Assembly: GCA_000198515.1 (NCBI GenBank)
Contig: FP929140.1
Coordinates: forward strand, 2,764,527-2,828,526
Reading direction: 5' to 3'
DNA from: a gamma proteobacterium HdN1
Lineage (GTDB): Bacteria; Pseudomonadota; Gammaproteobacteria; Pseudomonadales; Ketobacteraceae
DNA length: 64,000 nt
The position numbers and the translations under genes are program-made. Below are positions 46,843-54,947 of this stretch, one piece after another (position 1 is the first letter of the stretch; every line of letters starts with the position of its first letter). The notes under the pieces are model-generated. The model made no database searches. It had not been told where the DNA came from and saw only the letters and a list, made by a program, of their open reading frames with translations.

Positions 46843-47313
46843 ATGGGTTTTTTGACGAAGCGTACAAGTGTTGCGCTAACGGTTCTAATGGTTACGTTGC
46901 CGTGGGCTCCGGCGACGGTTCAGGCATCGTCGATGGCAACTCCGGTTGGCCTTTGGCAGACGGTAGACGACAACAGCGGTGAGGCGACCGCTGAGGTGCG
47001 AATCAGCGAGACGGCTGCGGGTGAGTTGAGTGGTGTGATTGAAAGGCGCTTGGATGCCGCTGCGAAGCCAGAGGATCGTTGTGTTAAATGCCGTGGTGAT
47101 CGTAAAGATCAGTTGGTGCTTGGCATGGAAATTATTCGAGAGGCTAAAAAAGTAGAGGGAGAAAGCATTTGGGCGGGGGGGCAAATTCTTGACCCTGAAG
47201 ATGGCCGTGACTACAAGTTGCGCCTTACACCCGTTGCAGACGGTCAGAAACTTGAAGTGCGCGGTTCGTTTGGGCCGTTTTGGCGCACGCAGACTTGGGT
47301 GCGTGTGCAGTAA
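46843..47313 (+). CDS. DUF2147 family exported protein
   Basis: 156 residues with a signal peptide (about 1-28), then a lipocalin-like beta-rich DUF2147 domain: PVGLWQTVDDNSGEATAEVRI, CVKCRGDRKDQLVLGMEIIR, GGQILDPEDGRDYKLRLT. Periplasmic; function unknown. AGGAGAAG precedes the ATG, and a TATACT at 46768-46773 may be its -10 element. Confidence 0.88.
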   Translation: MGFLTKRTSVALTVLMVTLPWAPATVQASSMATPVGLWQTVDDNSGEATAEVRISETAAGELSGVIERRLDAAAKPEDRCVKCRGDRKDQLVLGMEIIREAKKVEGESIWAGGQILDPEDGRDYKLRLTPVADGQKLEVRGSFGPFWRTQTWVRVQ

Positions 47314-47347
47314 AAGGTGTTTGAAGGCAGTTCATTTTTAACAAGGA

Positions 47348-47373
47348 AAGCCCCGGCTGAAAGGCTGGGGCTT
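47348..47373. terminator. Hairpin between convergent DUF2147 and rlmA
   Basis: AAGCCCCGGCT-GAAA-GGCTGGGGCTT with two wobble pairs. T-runs are weak on both sides, so it may act in both directions but poorly. Confidence 0.5.
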
Positions 47374-47375
47374 AC

Positions 47376-48185
47376 TTAAACGGGTCGCATAGCGAGCCCC
47401 ATCACCCGAAACACGGCTTCCGTATCCAGCCCTGCACGCGCTTCCAGCGCCTCTCGCCTTTCCCGTTTTGCTTTCCAGACATAAGGCGTCATTGCCAGTA
47501 GATCTTTCAGCGCGACTGCGTCTAAATGCAAGGGAAACCGATTTTCGAATTGGTCTTCCAATATGAACGACGACTCTAGCTCCGGCAGAAATTTCTCTGG
47601 CCGGTGTTCCTTTACTTCTCCGAACAAAGCTTCGCGCATCGCCCATAGATGGTCGGCGGCGGGGCGCACCACCAGCACAAGCCCGCTCGGTTTCAGCACT
47701 CGCGCCATTTCTGCAATCGGCAGCGGGCTGAACAGGCTGCTCACTGCATCCACCGAGGCGTTCGCCACCGGCAGTTGCGCAGCTCCGGCCACGAGCCAGG
47801 TGATGGCGGGGTGCTTTTTTGCCGCAATGCGTACCGCGGGCTTGGCGATGTCCAGGCCGGTTACGTTGTCCACAACGCTTGCCATGCCCTGCGTGTACCA
47901 GCCCTCACCGCACCCGATATCTAATAGTGAATTCGGCTTTTTGCGGCGCAGCTGTTCTACTACGGCCTCGCGCAATGGGCCGTAATGACCTGCTTCCAGA
48001 AAATTACGGCGCGCTTGCACCATGACGAGGTTGTCGCCAGGTTGCAGGCTTTTCTTCTGCTGCACTGGCAACAGATTGATGTAGCCTTCCTTGGCAATAT
48101 CAAAACTATGCCGGTTCGCACAGGCTAGCGCGCGTTCGGTGCGTGCCAGGGGGGAACGGCAGATTGGGCAGATCAGGTGCGGCAT
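47376..48185 (-). CDS. rlmA: 23S rRNA (guanine-N1)-methyltransferase RlmA
   Basis: 269 residues: N-terminal zinc ribbon (CPICRSPL, CANRHSFD), the typical AKEGYINLLP, then a class I methyltransferase with LLDIGCGEGWYT. It methylates G745 (or G748 in other branches) of 23S rRNA. Starts MPHLICPICRSPL. Confidence 0.94.
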   Translation of the reverse strand: MPHLICPICRSPLARTERALACANRHSFDIAKEGYINLLPVQQKKSLQPGDNLVMVQARRNFLEAGHYGPLREAVVEQLRRKKPNSLLDIGCGEGWYTQGMASVVDNVTGLDIAKPAVRIAAKKHPAITWLVAGAAQLPVANASVDAVSSLFSPLPIAEMARVLKPSGLVLVVRPAADHLWAMREALFGEVKEHRPEKFLPELESSFILEDQFENRFPLHLDAVALKDLLAMTPYVWKAKRERREALEARAGLDTEAVFRVMGLAMRPV

Positions 48186-48336
48186 GGCAATTTTCCGCTG
48201 AGGAAGGGTGGGGCGCTATTGCACCTGATTGGAGGGCGGGATGCAATGGGTGTGTGAGCCGCGCAGGTTTTATGCCGGGATTGGGGTGCGAGTGTTAATC
48301 TGCAAAGTACCAATATGGCTCATTTAGGAGTGCCGA

Positions 48337-49296
48337 ATGAAAGCAGCAGTTCTCCACGCGTATGGTGAAGTCCCAAAATATGAGGACTTGCCAAAGCCGC
48401 AGCAGTTTAACGAAAGTCAGGCGTTATTAAAAATAGAAGCGGCCAGTATTAAGCAGCTGGATCAACTGAAGGCATCTGGCAAGCATTACACGCGCTATGA
48501 GCATTTCCCTGTTGCGGTGGGTGTGGATGGGGTTGGGCGTTTAGTGTCGGGTAGGCGGGTTTATGCAATGGGCCTGAGTGGGATGATTGCTGAATACGCG
48601 CTGGTAAATTTGGCCGATTGTGTGACGGTACCGGAAGGAATGGATGCCGCGTTAGCAGCGGTATTGCCTAATGCCCTGTTGGGCAGTGATGCTGCGCTTT
48701 TGTGCCGCGCGAATTTTTGTGCTGGCGATAACGTGCTGATTAATGGGGCAACGGGGGTTTCTGGGCGCATGGCGGTGCAGGCTGCCCGTTTGCGTGGGGC
48801 GAATAAAATTATCGTGACGGGGCGCAGTGCGCAATCTTTGGCAGATTTAAGTGCATTGGGTGCAGATGTTTGTATTTCTTTGCTGGACTCTCCGGAGGAA
48901 ATTATTGCGCAGATGGTAGAAATTCAACAGAACACGCCGATCAATGTGGTGCTTGATTATCTTTGGGGGGAGCCGGTGCTTTGGATTTTGCGAGCGCTCA
49001 ATCGCTGCTGCCCAACGCCTGTGAATATCATCACCATCGGGCAAATGGCCGGGGCTGAGGTGAGCCTGCCTTCGGGCCTTTTGCGCAGCAAACCGATCAG
49101 TATTTTAGGGTCCGGTTTGGGCAGCATCACAGCGTCGCAGTTGCGAGAGTATAATCAAATGCAGCTTGCTTATTTGTTTGAGCAAGCCGCAAAGGGCAGG
49201 CTAAGCGCGGGCTATCAGCGCTTTGCCCTTGAAGATGTGGAGCACGCGTGGCAGGTGAAGCTGGCTGCGGGGGAGCGTGCGGTTGTTGTGGTTTAA
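48337..49296 (+). CDS. MDR family quinone oxidoreductase-like protein
   Basis: 319 residues of the medium-chain dehydrogenase/reductase family without zinc ligands. GroES-like N-terminus, then Rossmann motif GATGVSGRMAVQAARLRGANKIIVTGRS. It probably uses NADPH to reduce a quinone or enone; substrate unknown. Confidence 0.83.
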   Translation: MKAAVLHAYGEVPKYEDLPKPQQFNESQALLKIEAASIKQLDQLKASGKHYTRYEHFPVAVGVDGVGRLVSGRRVYAMGLSGMIAEYALVNLADCVTVPEGMDAALAAVLPNALLGSDAALLCRANFCAGDNVLINGATGVSGRMAVQAARLRGANKIIVTGRSAQSLADLSALGADVCISLLDSPEEIIAQMVEIQQNTPINVVLDYLWGEPVLWILRALNRCCPTPVNIITIGQMAGAEVSLPSGLLRSKPISILGSGLGSITASQLREYNQMQLAYLFEQAAKGRLSAGYQRFALEDVEHAWQVKLAAGERAVVVV

Positions 49297-49332
49297 GCGG
49301 AGGGCAGAAAGGTGATTGAAGTTGAGTTCGTT

Positions 49333-50028
49333 TCAACAAAAAATCGGCTCGCCCAGCGTGATGGTGGCGTCTTCCACAAACACACCGATATGCTTTCCAG
49401 AACGTAGCCACGTCGGTAGTGTCTCCGCAGAAGAAACGCTGGTGGTCACAAATGCAGGGCGAATTTTTCCTGCAAAAGTCAGCAGAGACTCACCAATGCG
49501 GCCATCGGAGAACTGCTGGCGGGCCTTGCCCTTCGCTTTGAGCGGAATGGCGGGGCCGAATACTCTCGGTTTTGCACTGACCGACCAAGCCACTAGGTCT
49601 GCGCCGCTGCCAGTAAAGTGCTTGCCGTCGGCCAGCTCCCCGTCAAAGCGGGCCAGTGTTTTGGGCATCGCCCAATTGGTGCGGCCACCCACTAAGCTTG
49701 CCTGCGAGTCCACGGACATAAACGCCACGTGGCCCCACGGCTGTAGGCCGCTCCAAGAGCCCACTAGCCCGAGTACCTCATCATAGGGGCCGACGGGTGT
49801 TTGGCTGTATCGAACAAATCCGCCCACGGTGGCCAGCGCTGGGCTGTTGGACAGGGCAGGGGGCAGGGCTAACGCGGCGTTACGTCCGCCTCGGCCCAGC
49901 CACAGCAGCGCCGAACAGCGGCACTCCCATGGTGCAGGTGTCTGATTGATGGGCAATGTTGCGATAAGGGCTTCTGATAATGCGGTTTCGGGTACGCCGC
50001 GCAATCCGGTTAACTCAATACGTGTCAT
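49333..50028 (-). CDS. Acetoacetate decarboxylase-like protein
   Basis: 231 residues. The fold-typical stretch YDEVLGLVGSW...NWAMPKTLARFDGEL suggests the acetoacetate decarboxylase superfamily, but a catalytic Lys pair is not obvious, so many members here are not true decarboxylases. It lies 25 bases after the SDR gene on the same strand, so they are likely one transcript. Confidence 0.65.
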   Translation of the reverse strand: MTRIELTGLRGVPETALSEALIATLPINQTPAPWECRCSALLWLGRGGRNAALALPPALSNSPALATVGGFVRYSQTPVGPYDEVLGLVGSWSGLQPWGHVAFMSVDSQASLVGGRTNWAMPKTLARFDGELADGKHFTGSGADLVAWSVSAKPRVFGPAIPLKAKGKARQQFSDGRIGESLLTFAGKIRPAFVTTSVSSAETLPTWLRSGKHIGVFVEDATITLGEPIFC

Positions 50029-50053
50029 AACTGCTCCTTGTGATTGCTTTTTG

Positions 50054-50908
50054 CTATTCCTGAACCTTTCGCCCTTCGATGCGTGCTTGATACGCGGCCC
50101 TTTCCTTGTGGTCTAGCGCCGAGGTGACTTTGTTGCCGCCCGATAGCCGGAACGCGGTATCAACAATGGCTGTTGGCAAAAATTGGGTTCCGCTCGATAC
50201 CAAGCCGACCAGCTTAGGGATAAATACGGTGCGGGATGCCCCCTTTGCTAACTCGGTGATTACCGTGGTGGCGACATCTTCGGGGTCTACTACGAGAAAC
50301 CGTTCCAGCAAGCGGGGTGCGGCCATTCCGGAGATCAGTTCGGTTCGCACAAATCCGGGGCAGATCGCAGAGATTTTCACGCCGCTACCGCGCCACTCTT
50401 GGCGTAATGCCTCGCTAAATCCAACCACAGCGTACTTGGCCGCGCAGTAGGTTGCTGCATTGGGGGATGCGAGCGTGCCCATTACCGAGGCGATGTTGAT
50501 GACATGGCCCGATCCGGTGCGAGCGAAGTACTCGCCTGCTAGTCGGGTACCGGTCAGTACGCCGAGGAGGTCGATTTCAATCGTGCGTCGGGTAACGCTT
50601 GGGCTTTCCTGCAAAAATGGGCCAATTGGCATGATGCCGGCGTTGTTGATCAAAACGTCAAGCCCGCCGAGGTCTTCTGTCGCTTGCTTCAAGAATGCAT
50701 CGAACTCATCTGCGTCCGTCACGTCGAGGCGGTATCCCTTTGTTCCCGCTTGGAGTTCCGCAGCGGTCTGTTGGACAGCATCTTCTTGAATGTCACCAAG
50801 CGCAACTTTGGCGCCCGCTGCGACTAGCGCTTGGCCAATCGACTTGCCGATCCCTTGTGCACCACCGGTGATGGCGACGCGGCGTCCTTGTAGTGTGTTT
50901 GAGTTCAT
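50054..50908 (-). CDS. Short-chain dehydrogenase/reductase
   Basis: 284 residues of the classical SDR type: GGAQGIGKSIG nucleotide site, NNAGIMPIG, catalytic Ser (INIASVMG) and YCAAK. An Asp in LGDIQED after beta-2 suggests NAD(H). The ATG at 50906-50908 has AGGAGGAA upstream. It is divergent from the alcohol dehydrogenase gene. Confidence 0.88.
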   Translation of the reverse strand: MNSNTLQGRRVAITGGAQGIGKSIGQALVAAGAKVALGDIQEDAVQQTAAELQAGTKGYRLDVTDADEFDAFLKQATEDLGGLDVLINNAGIMPIGPFLQESPSVTRRTIEIDLLGVLTGTRLAGEYFARTGSGHVINIASVMGTLASPNAATYCAAKYAVVGFSEALRQEWRGSGVKISAICPGFVRTELISGMAAPRLLERFLVVDPEDVATTVITELAKGASRTVFIPKLVGLVSSGTQFLPTAIVDTAFRLSGGNKVTSALDHKERAAYQARIEGRKVQE

Positions 50909-51075
50909 CGTTTTCCTCCTTGTTGCGGGCGGTTCCGGTCGCTGTTGGGTACTGGCTGGTTCTTGGTGTGACAATATACGTTTGGCAACGGCCAGTGCAA
51001 GCTTTCAAATCGAAACTATCCTCTACAAACGCAATCAAACCAACCACGCCCTTCACCCCACTCAGGAACTCCGCG

Positions 51076-52125
51076 ATGACAATAAAAGCCTACGGCGCCC
51101 ACGCGGGCGATCAACCCCTCGAATCTATGGAAATCACAAGGCGCACACTGGGCGCCGAGGATGTGCAGATCGAGATTCTTTTTTGCGGTGTCTGCCATTC
51201 CGACATCCACCAAGTGCGCTCCGAGTGGGCGGGCACACGTTACCCGTGCGTGCCGGGGCATGAAATTGTGGGGCGTGTGGCGGCGGTGGGCGCGCAGGTG
51301 TCGAGCCACCGCGTTGGCGACTTGGTGGGAGTTGGCTGCATTGTAGACAGTTGCCAGCATTGTGAGGACTGCGGCGCAGGGCTAGAAAACTACTGTGATC
51401 GCATGGTCGGTACCTATAACGGCAAGACCGCAGACGCGCCTGGCCATACCCTGGGTGGCTATTCGCAGCAGATCGTTGTGCATCAACGCTATGTGCTGCA
51501 TGTGCGCCACCCCGAAGCGCAGCTGGCTGCGGTAGCGCCGCTGTTGTGTGCGGGGATTACTACCTATTCGCCGCTGCGCCATTGGAAGGTGGGGCCGGGC
51601 CAGAAAGTAGGGGTGGTCGGGATCGGTGGTTTGGGTCATATGGGGATCAAGCTGGCGCACGCAATGGGCGCGCATGTCGTGGCGTTCACCACTTCCGAAT
51701 CCAAGCGCGAAGCGGCGAAAGCGCTGGGGGCCGATGAGGTTGTTGTCTCGCGCAATACTGCGGAGATGGCGGCTTACGCGAAACGCCTTGATTTTATCCT
51801 CAACACGGTGGCAGTACCGCACGATCTGGACGCCTTTCTTGCACTGCTCAAGCGTGATGGCACCATGACGCTAGTTGGAGCGCCGGCTTCACCGCACCCC
51901 GCATCAAACGTATTCAATTTGGTTGGCAAACGGCGTAGCTTGGCTGGTTCCATGATCGGCGGCATCCCAGAAACTCAGGAGATGCTGGATTTTTGTGCCA
52001 AGCACGGCATCGTTGCGGAGATTGAGCTAATCCGCGCGGATCAGATCAACCAAGCCTATGAGCGTATGCTCAAGAACGATGTGAAATATCGGTTTGTGAT
52101 TGATAGTGCTAGTTTGGGGGGGTGA
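51076..52125 (+). CDS. Zinc-dependent alcohol dehydrogenase (YahK/CAD type)
   Basis: 349 residues. Catalytic zinc ligands in FCGVCHSDIHQ and PGHEIVGRV, structural zinc Cys cluster (CQHCEDCGAGLENYC), Rossmann motif GIGGLGHMGIKLAHAMGAHVVAF with the cinnamyl alcohol dehydrogenase-like SESK that favours NADPH. It reduces aldehydes broadly in relatives. The ATG at 51076 has AGGAA upstream. Confidence 0.92.
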   Translation: MTIKAYGAHAGDQPLESMEITRRTLGAEDVQIEILFCGVCHSDIHQVRSEWAGTRYPCVPGHEIVGRVAAVGAQVSSHRVGDLVGVGCIVDSCQHCEDCGAGLENYCDRMVGTYNGKTADAPGHTLGGYSQQIVVHQRYVLHVRHPEAQLAAVAPLLCAGITTYSPLRHWKVGPGQKVGVVGIGGLGHMGIKLAHAMGAHVVAFTTSESKREAAKALGADEVVVSRNTAEMAAYAKRLDFILNTVAVPHDLDAFLALLKRDGTMTLVGAPASPHPASNVFNLVGKRRSLAGSMIGGIPETQEMLDFCAKHGIVAEIELIRADQINQAYERMLKNDVKYRFVIDSASLGG

Positions 52126-52186
52126 ATCAGTTTGGGCGCTCACGAGCACTCATTGGTGCACCCTGGATGGCTACACTGGAGCAAGG

Positions 52187-52802
52187 TCAGGTCTTGCTAG
52201 GTGGAACGCGCTCTTTTGCGAGGTCTGCCCCAGATGCGCTGCTGCTTTCGGCAATCCTTTGGTTCGTGCCTTCATCGAGGATGCTACGCATTAATGCGAA
52301 CAACGGTTCGGCGTTGGTGTGTTTCTGTCCGTAGGTTGGATTAAATCCGTAGTCGAAGTCGGGAGGGTTGATCCCTTGGTTGTGCTGGAGGATTGTCTCC
52401 AGTTTATCGAGCGCCTTGACGGCTTTGGCCTCGGGTGAAGCTGCGTCCTCATATTCCTGCCAGAATGCCAGCCCTGTGCGGCTCATCGAGTGAGCGTGTC
52501 AGGTGGAGGAGATCCGCCTTTTCCTGTTCGCTCTTGTCGGGGTGCTGATTCTTCTCGACAGCCGGAATATCGCCGTGGATGGCTTCGCCCAGATCATGGA
52601 TGAGGCACATCTTCAGGATTTTGAGTATGTCCATTCCGGCTAGCTCGTCTTCAAAGGTCATGGCCATCAGGCACAAGCGCCAAGTAGGCTAGGCCGTGCT
52701 TTCTGCCCTGCCGGTTGAAGTGTGTGCGCTGCAGAGCACGCTCTTTAGCTGTTCCGCTTCTTGGAGAAAGGCCAGTCGGCCTTTGATACTTTCGATGTTC
52801 AT
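52187..52802 (-). pseudogene. Broken HD-domain hydrolase gene
   Basis: Read leftwards from ATG 52802, the frame gives MNIESIKGRLAFLQEAEQLK and runs to a TAG at codon 38, placed where relatives have Glu-His of the metal-binding HTW segment; the reading then continues in the same frame (PTWRLCLMAMTFEDELAG...IHDLGEAIHGDIPA) to about 52455, and moves to another frame for WQEYEDAASPEAKAVKALDKLE to 52187. The shift fits loss of one copy of the 8-base repeat ATTCTGGC. Relatives are HD phosphohydrolases of the YfbR type. With the His lost it cannot be active. Confidence 0.82.
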
Positions 52803-52910
52803 AGACGGTTTCTCCGTACCTAATTCTCTCACGTCAGTACCTAATTTTTTCGTGGCAGTCTAGTATGGCCTGAGCGTATAGCCACGAACCGAGTTGCCGA
52901 ACCTTGAGAA

Positions 52911-53423
52911 ATGTGTATGCCACCCCAAATTCGAAAAGAAGTGCCAGCGGATATCCCGTCCATTGAAGCCATTGCGGTTGCGGCCTTCTTGAACGCACCG
53001 CACACCAGCCATACCGAACAGCACATCGTCAATGCACTGCGACGCTCTGGTGCGCTGACGATTTCCTTGGTCGCCGAGCTTGACGGCGTGCTGGTCGGCC
53101 ACATCGCTTTGTCGCCGGTGAGCATCAGCGACGGCAGCGCACACTGGTTCGGCCTAGGCCCGATCTCGGTGCTTCCCGAGTATCAGGGCCACGGAGTCGG
53201 TTCCGCGCTGATGGCGGCGGCGCTGGCGGCCTTGCGGCAGCGCGGCGCCCAAGGGTGCGTGCTGCTGGGCGATCCGGGCTACTACGGCCGCTTTGGTTTT
53301 TGCGCCACACCCGATCTAGTTCTCTCGGGCGTGCCGCCTGAGTATTTTCAAGCGCTGCACCTTGGCACCGCGACTGCACGCGGCATCGTCACCTACCACT
53401 TGGCGTTTGAGGCAATGAGCTGA
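52911..53423 (+). CDS. GNAT family N-acetyltransferase (YhbS-like)
   Basis: 170 residues: GNAT fold with acetyl-CoA loop LPEYQGHGVGSALM and the YhbS-type end LLGDPGYYGRFGF. The acceptor is unknown. The start may be the ATG at 52911 or 52917. It is intact although its neighbours are not. Confidence 0.86.
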   Translation: MCMPPQIRKEVPADIPSIEAIAVAAFLNAPHTSHTEQHIVNALRRSGALTISLVAELDGVLVGHIALSPVSISDGSAHWFGLGPISVLPEYQGHGVGSALMAAALAALRQRGAQGCVLLGDPGYYGRFGFCATPDLVLSGVPPEYFQALHLGTATARGIVTYHLAFEAMS

Positions 53424-53501
53424 AGTGGTGTCGAGCACTGCTAGCCTTGGCGCGGGCGATTCAACAGGAACTGGATAAAGCACTGCGCTGACAGCGCCGC
53501 G

Positions 53502-53636
53502 CTACGCAGACCAAGGATCCAGTACGGCCAAATCCGGATGTTGAAAATCCTTGAGATTGCGTGTGATCAGAGTCAGCCCATGGGTCAGGGCTGTGGCCGC
53601 CAGCAAACTGTCGATGGCAGGCTCAGGTAACTCAAA
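53502..53636 (-). pseudogene. VapC/PIN toxin, C-terminal fragment
   Basis: Only the last 43 or so residues remain (ELPEPAIDSLLAATALTHGL, then TRNLKDF and a terminal DPW). This matches the end of PIN-domain VapC toxins; the first catalytic Asp and most of the domain are gone. It begins at the antitoxin stop, so a deletion removed about two thirds of the gene. Confidence 0.72.
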
Positions 53637-53835
53637 ACTGCACCTCACGGGTGAGGCTGGCATCGCGCGTGAGATCGATGTCATCGCTGCCAAACAGCGG
53701 GGAGCGGCGCATGAACTCAACCAGCGATTGCCCTGCGCCCGTCAGGCGTTCGTATTCGGCTTTGGACAGCACCACCGCCACGGCTCTTCCATGCCACGTG
53801 ATCTCCTGCGGACCGACGCTTTCGGTGTCCCGCAC
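53632..53835 (-). pseudogene. Phd/YefM-type antitoxin, 5' truncated
   Basis: GPQEITWHGRAVAVVLSKAE and the usual tail ending TREVQF are those of Phd/VapB antitoxins. The normal N-terminal DNA-binding segment is missing; a GTG at 53835 could start a shortened protein. Homology stops at the point where the rhuM fragment begins on the other strand. Confidence 0.65.
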
Positions 53836-53959
53836 CCGCTTTCGTCAATGGGCTACTTCCGTTTTGCGCCAGCATTTAACCCAAGGCTACACGCTTAATA
53901 AGCAGCGTTTCGAGCAGAACGCCGCCGAGTTGGAAGCGGCGCTGGTGCTGCCAGCTTCA
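53834..53959 (+). pseudogene. rhuM (virulence RhuM family) fragment
   Basis: The plus strand reads FRQWATSVLRQHLTQGYTLN followed by KQRFEQNAAELEAALVLP, a close match to the internal RhuM segment. It has no start, and it stops exactly where the palindrome of the transposase element begins. It shows that the element inserted into, or recombined at, a rhuM gene. Confidence 0.65.
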
Positions 53960-53984
53960 GGGCGCGATGAATCGCGCCCCTACG
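53960..53984. repeat. REP-type palindrome, copy 1
   Basis: GGGCGCGAT-GA-ATCGCGCCC at 53960-53979, followed by CTACG. The same 25 bases recur at 54299-54323. The transposase ATG lies within it. Confidence 0.85.
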
Positions 53985-54530
53985 GGGTGGTTGGTGGGAT
54001 TTGATCCGAATTTTCATCATCGCCACAGTTTGCGACTAAAAAATTACGATTATTCGCAGGCGGAGGCGTATTTCGTCACGATCTGTACACAGCATCGTGC
54101 CTGTTTGTTTGGCGAGGTGGTGGATGGGGGCGTGCAGTTGAGTGCGGCAGGAAGGATGGTGCTGGATGTGTGGAATGAAATTCCTGTCCATTATCTAGGC
54201 GTAGATGTCGATGCATTTGTAGTGATGCCAAACCATGTGCATGGTGTTGTGGTAATCACCAACCCGGTAGGGGCGCAATTCAATGCGCCCAACACACAGG
54301 GCGCGATGAATCGCGCCCCTACGTTGGGTGAAATAGTGCGCGCGTTCAAGGCGAGATCGACCCGCAATATCCGCCTGCGTGAACCGGGCGCTTCTGTCTG
54401 GCAACGCAATTATTACGAACACATTATTCGCAGCGAAGAATCGCTGACGCGCATCCGCGAATACATCATCAATAACCCGTTGCAATGGGCGCTGGATCGC
54501 GAGAATCCAGCCAATACTAAACAAGGATAG
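53967..54530 (+). CDS. REP-associated tyrosine transposase (RAYT, Y1_Tnp)
   Basis: 187 residues of the IS200/IS605-like Y1 family: YFVTICTQHRACLFG, the HUH motif MPNHVHGVVV, and the nucleophile region RNYYEHIIRSEESL. RAYTs move or maintain REP palindromes. The ATG and an internal in-frame segment (AQFNAPNTQGAMNRAP) are themselves encoded by REP palindromes, at 53960 and 54271-54323. The AbiEii-like fragment begins just after it. Confidence 0.88.
   Translation: MNRAPTGWLVGFDPNFHHRHSLRLKNYDYSQAEAYFVTICTQHRACLFGEVVDGGVQLSAAGRMVLDVWNEIPVHYLGVDVDAFVVMPNHVHGVVVITNPVGAQFNAPNTQGAMNRAPTLGEIVRAFKARSTRNIRLREPGASVWQRNYYEHIIRSEESLTRIREYIINNPLQWALDRENPANTKQG
54271..54290. repeat. REP-like palindrome inside the RAYT gene
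   Basis: GGGCGCA-(6)-TGCGCCC, a diverged relative of the copies at 53960 and 54299, placed 9 bases before the latter in coding sequence. Confidence 0.65.
54299..54323. repeat. REP-type palindrome, copy 2, inside the RAYT gene
   Basis: Identical over 25 bases to 53960-53984. It lies in the middle of the transposase reading frame and is translated. Confidence 0.85.
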
Positions 54531-54535
54531 GCGTA

Positions 54536-54724
54536 ATGGCATTTTTATCGGAAGCCGCCGTCGAGCAGGCCTTCCGCGACATTGCCAGTGTCATGGTCGA
54601 CGACGGCATTGTGTTCGATCCGGCCTCCGTCGTTGCCGAAGAAATCCGGAAAGATGCCGGATACGCCGGGCCGCGCATCCTCATCAGCGGCGAGCTGGCC
54701 AATTGCCCGCAATCAACGTGGTAG
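54536..54724 (+). pseudogene. Fragment resembling AbiEii/AbiGii nucleotidyltransferase toxin
   Basis: 62 residues in frame. SVMVDDGIVFDPASVVAEEI followed by RKDAGYAGPRILISGEL resembles an internal stretch of AbiEii-type toxins. It starts right after the transposase and then reads into unrelated sequence. Both ends of the toxin are lost. The match is by memory of the family, so confidence is limited. Confidence 0.45.
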
Positions 54725-54947
54725 TACCGGGCTTCGACACCGAGATCAAGTGCCAACCACAACAGGGTGAAGCCGCGATTCGAACGCCACGAACTATGGT
54801 CATGTTGGACTCTGCTTTAATTACATCATAATCACAATGCGACGTATACAAACATTAAAATCATGCGTTGCTAACATTTTAGGGCAGACCATATACTTCC
54901 TGCAATAACCCGCACAAGTATTCGTTAACTCGATAGAGTACTCAGGA
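54725..54947. other. Leader of the defence operon
   Basis: 223 AT-richer bases before the WYL gene, with a candidate promoter (54868-54897) and a loose inverted repeat AGTATTC...GAGTACT at about 54918-54943. I see no other gene. Confidence 0.5.
54868..54897 (+). promoter_or_regulatory. Candidate sigma-70 promoter of the WYL-res operon
   Basis: TTGCTA at 54868-54873 and TATACT at 54892-54897, 18 bases apart, 50 bases before the WYL gene. The loose inverted repeat at about 54918-54943 just after it could be the repressor site. Confidence 0.5.
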
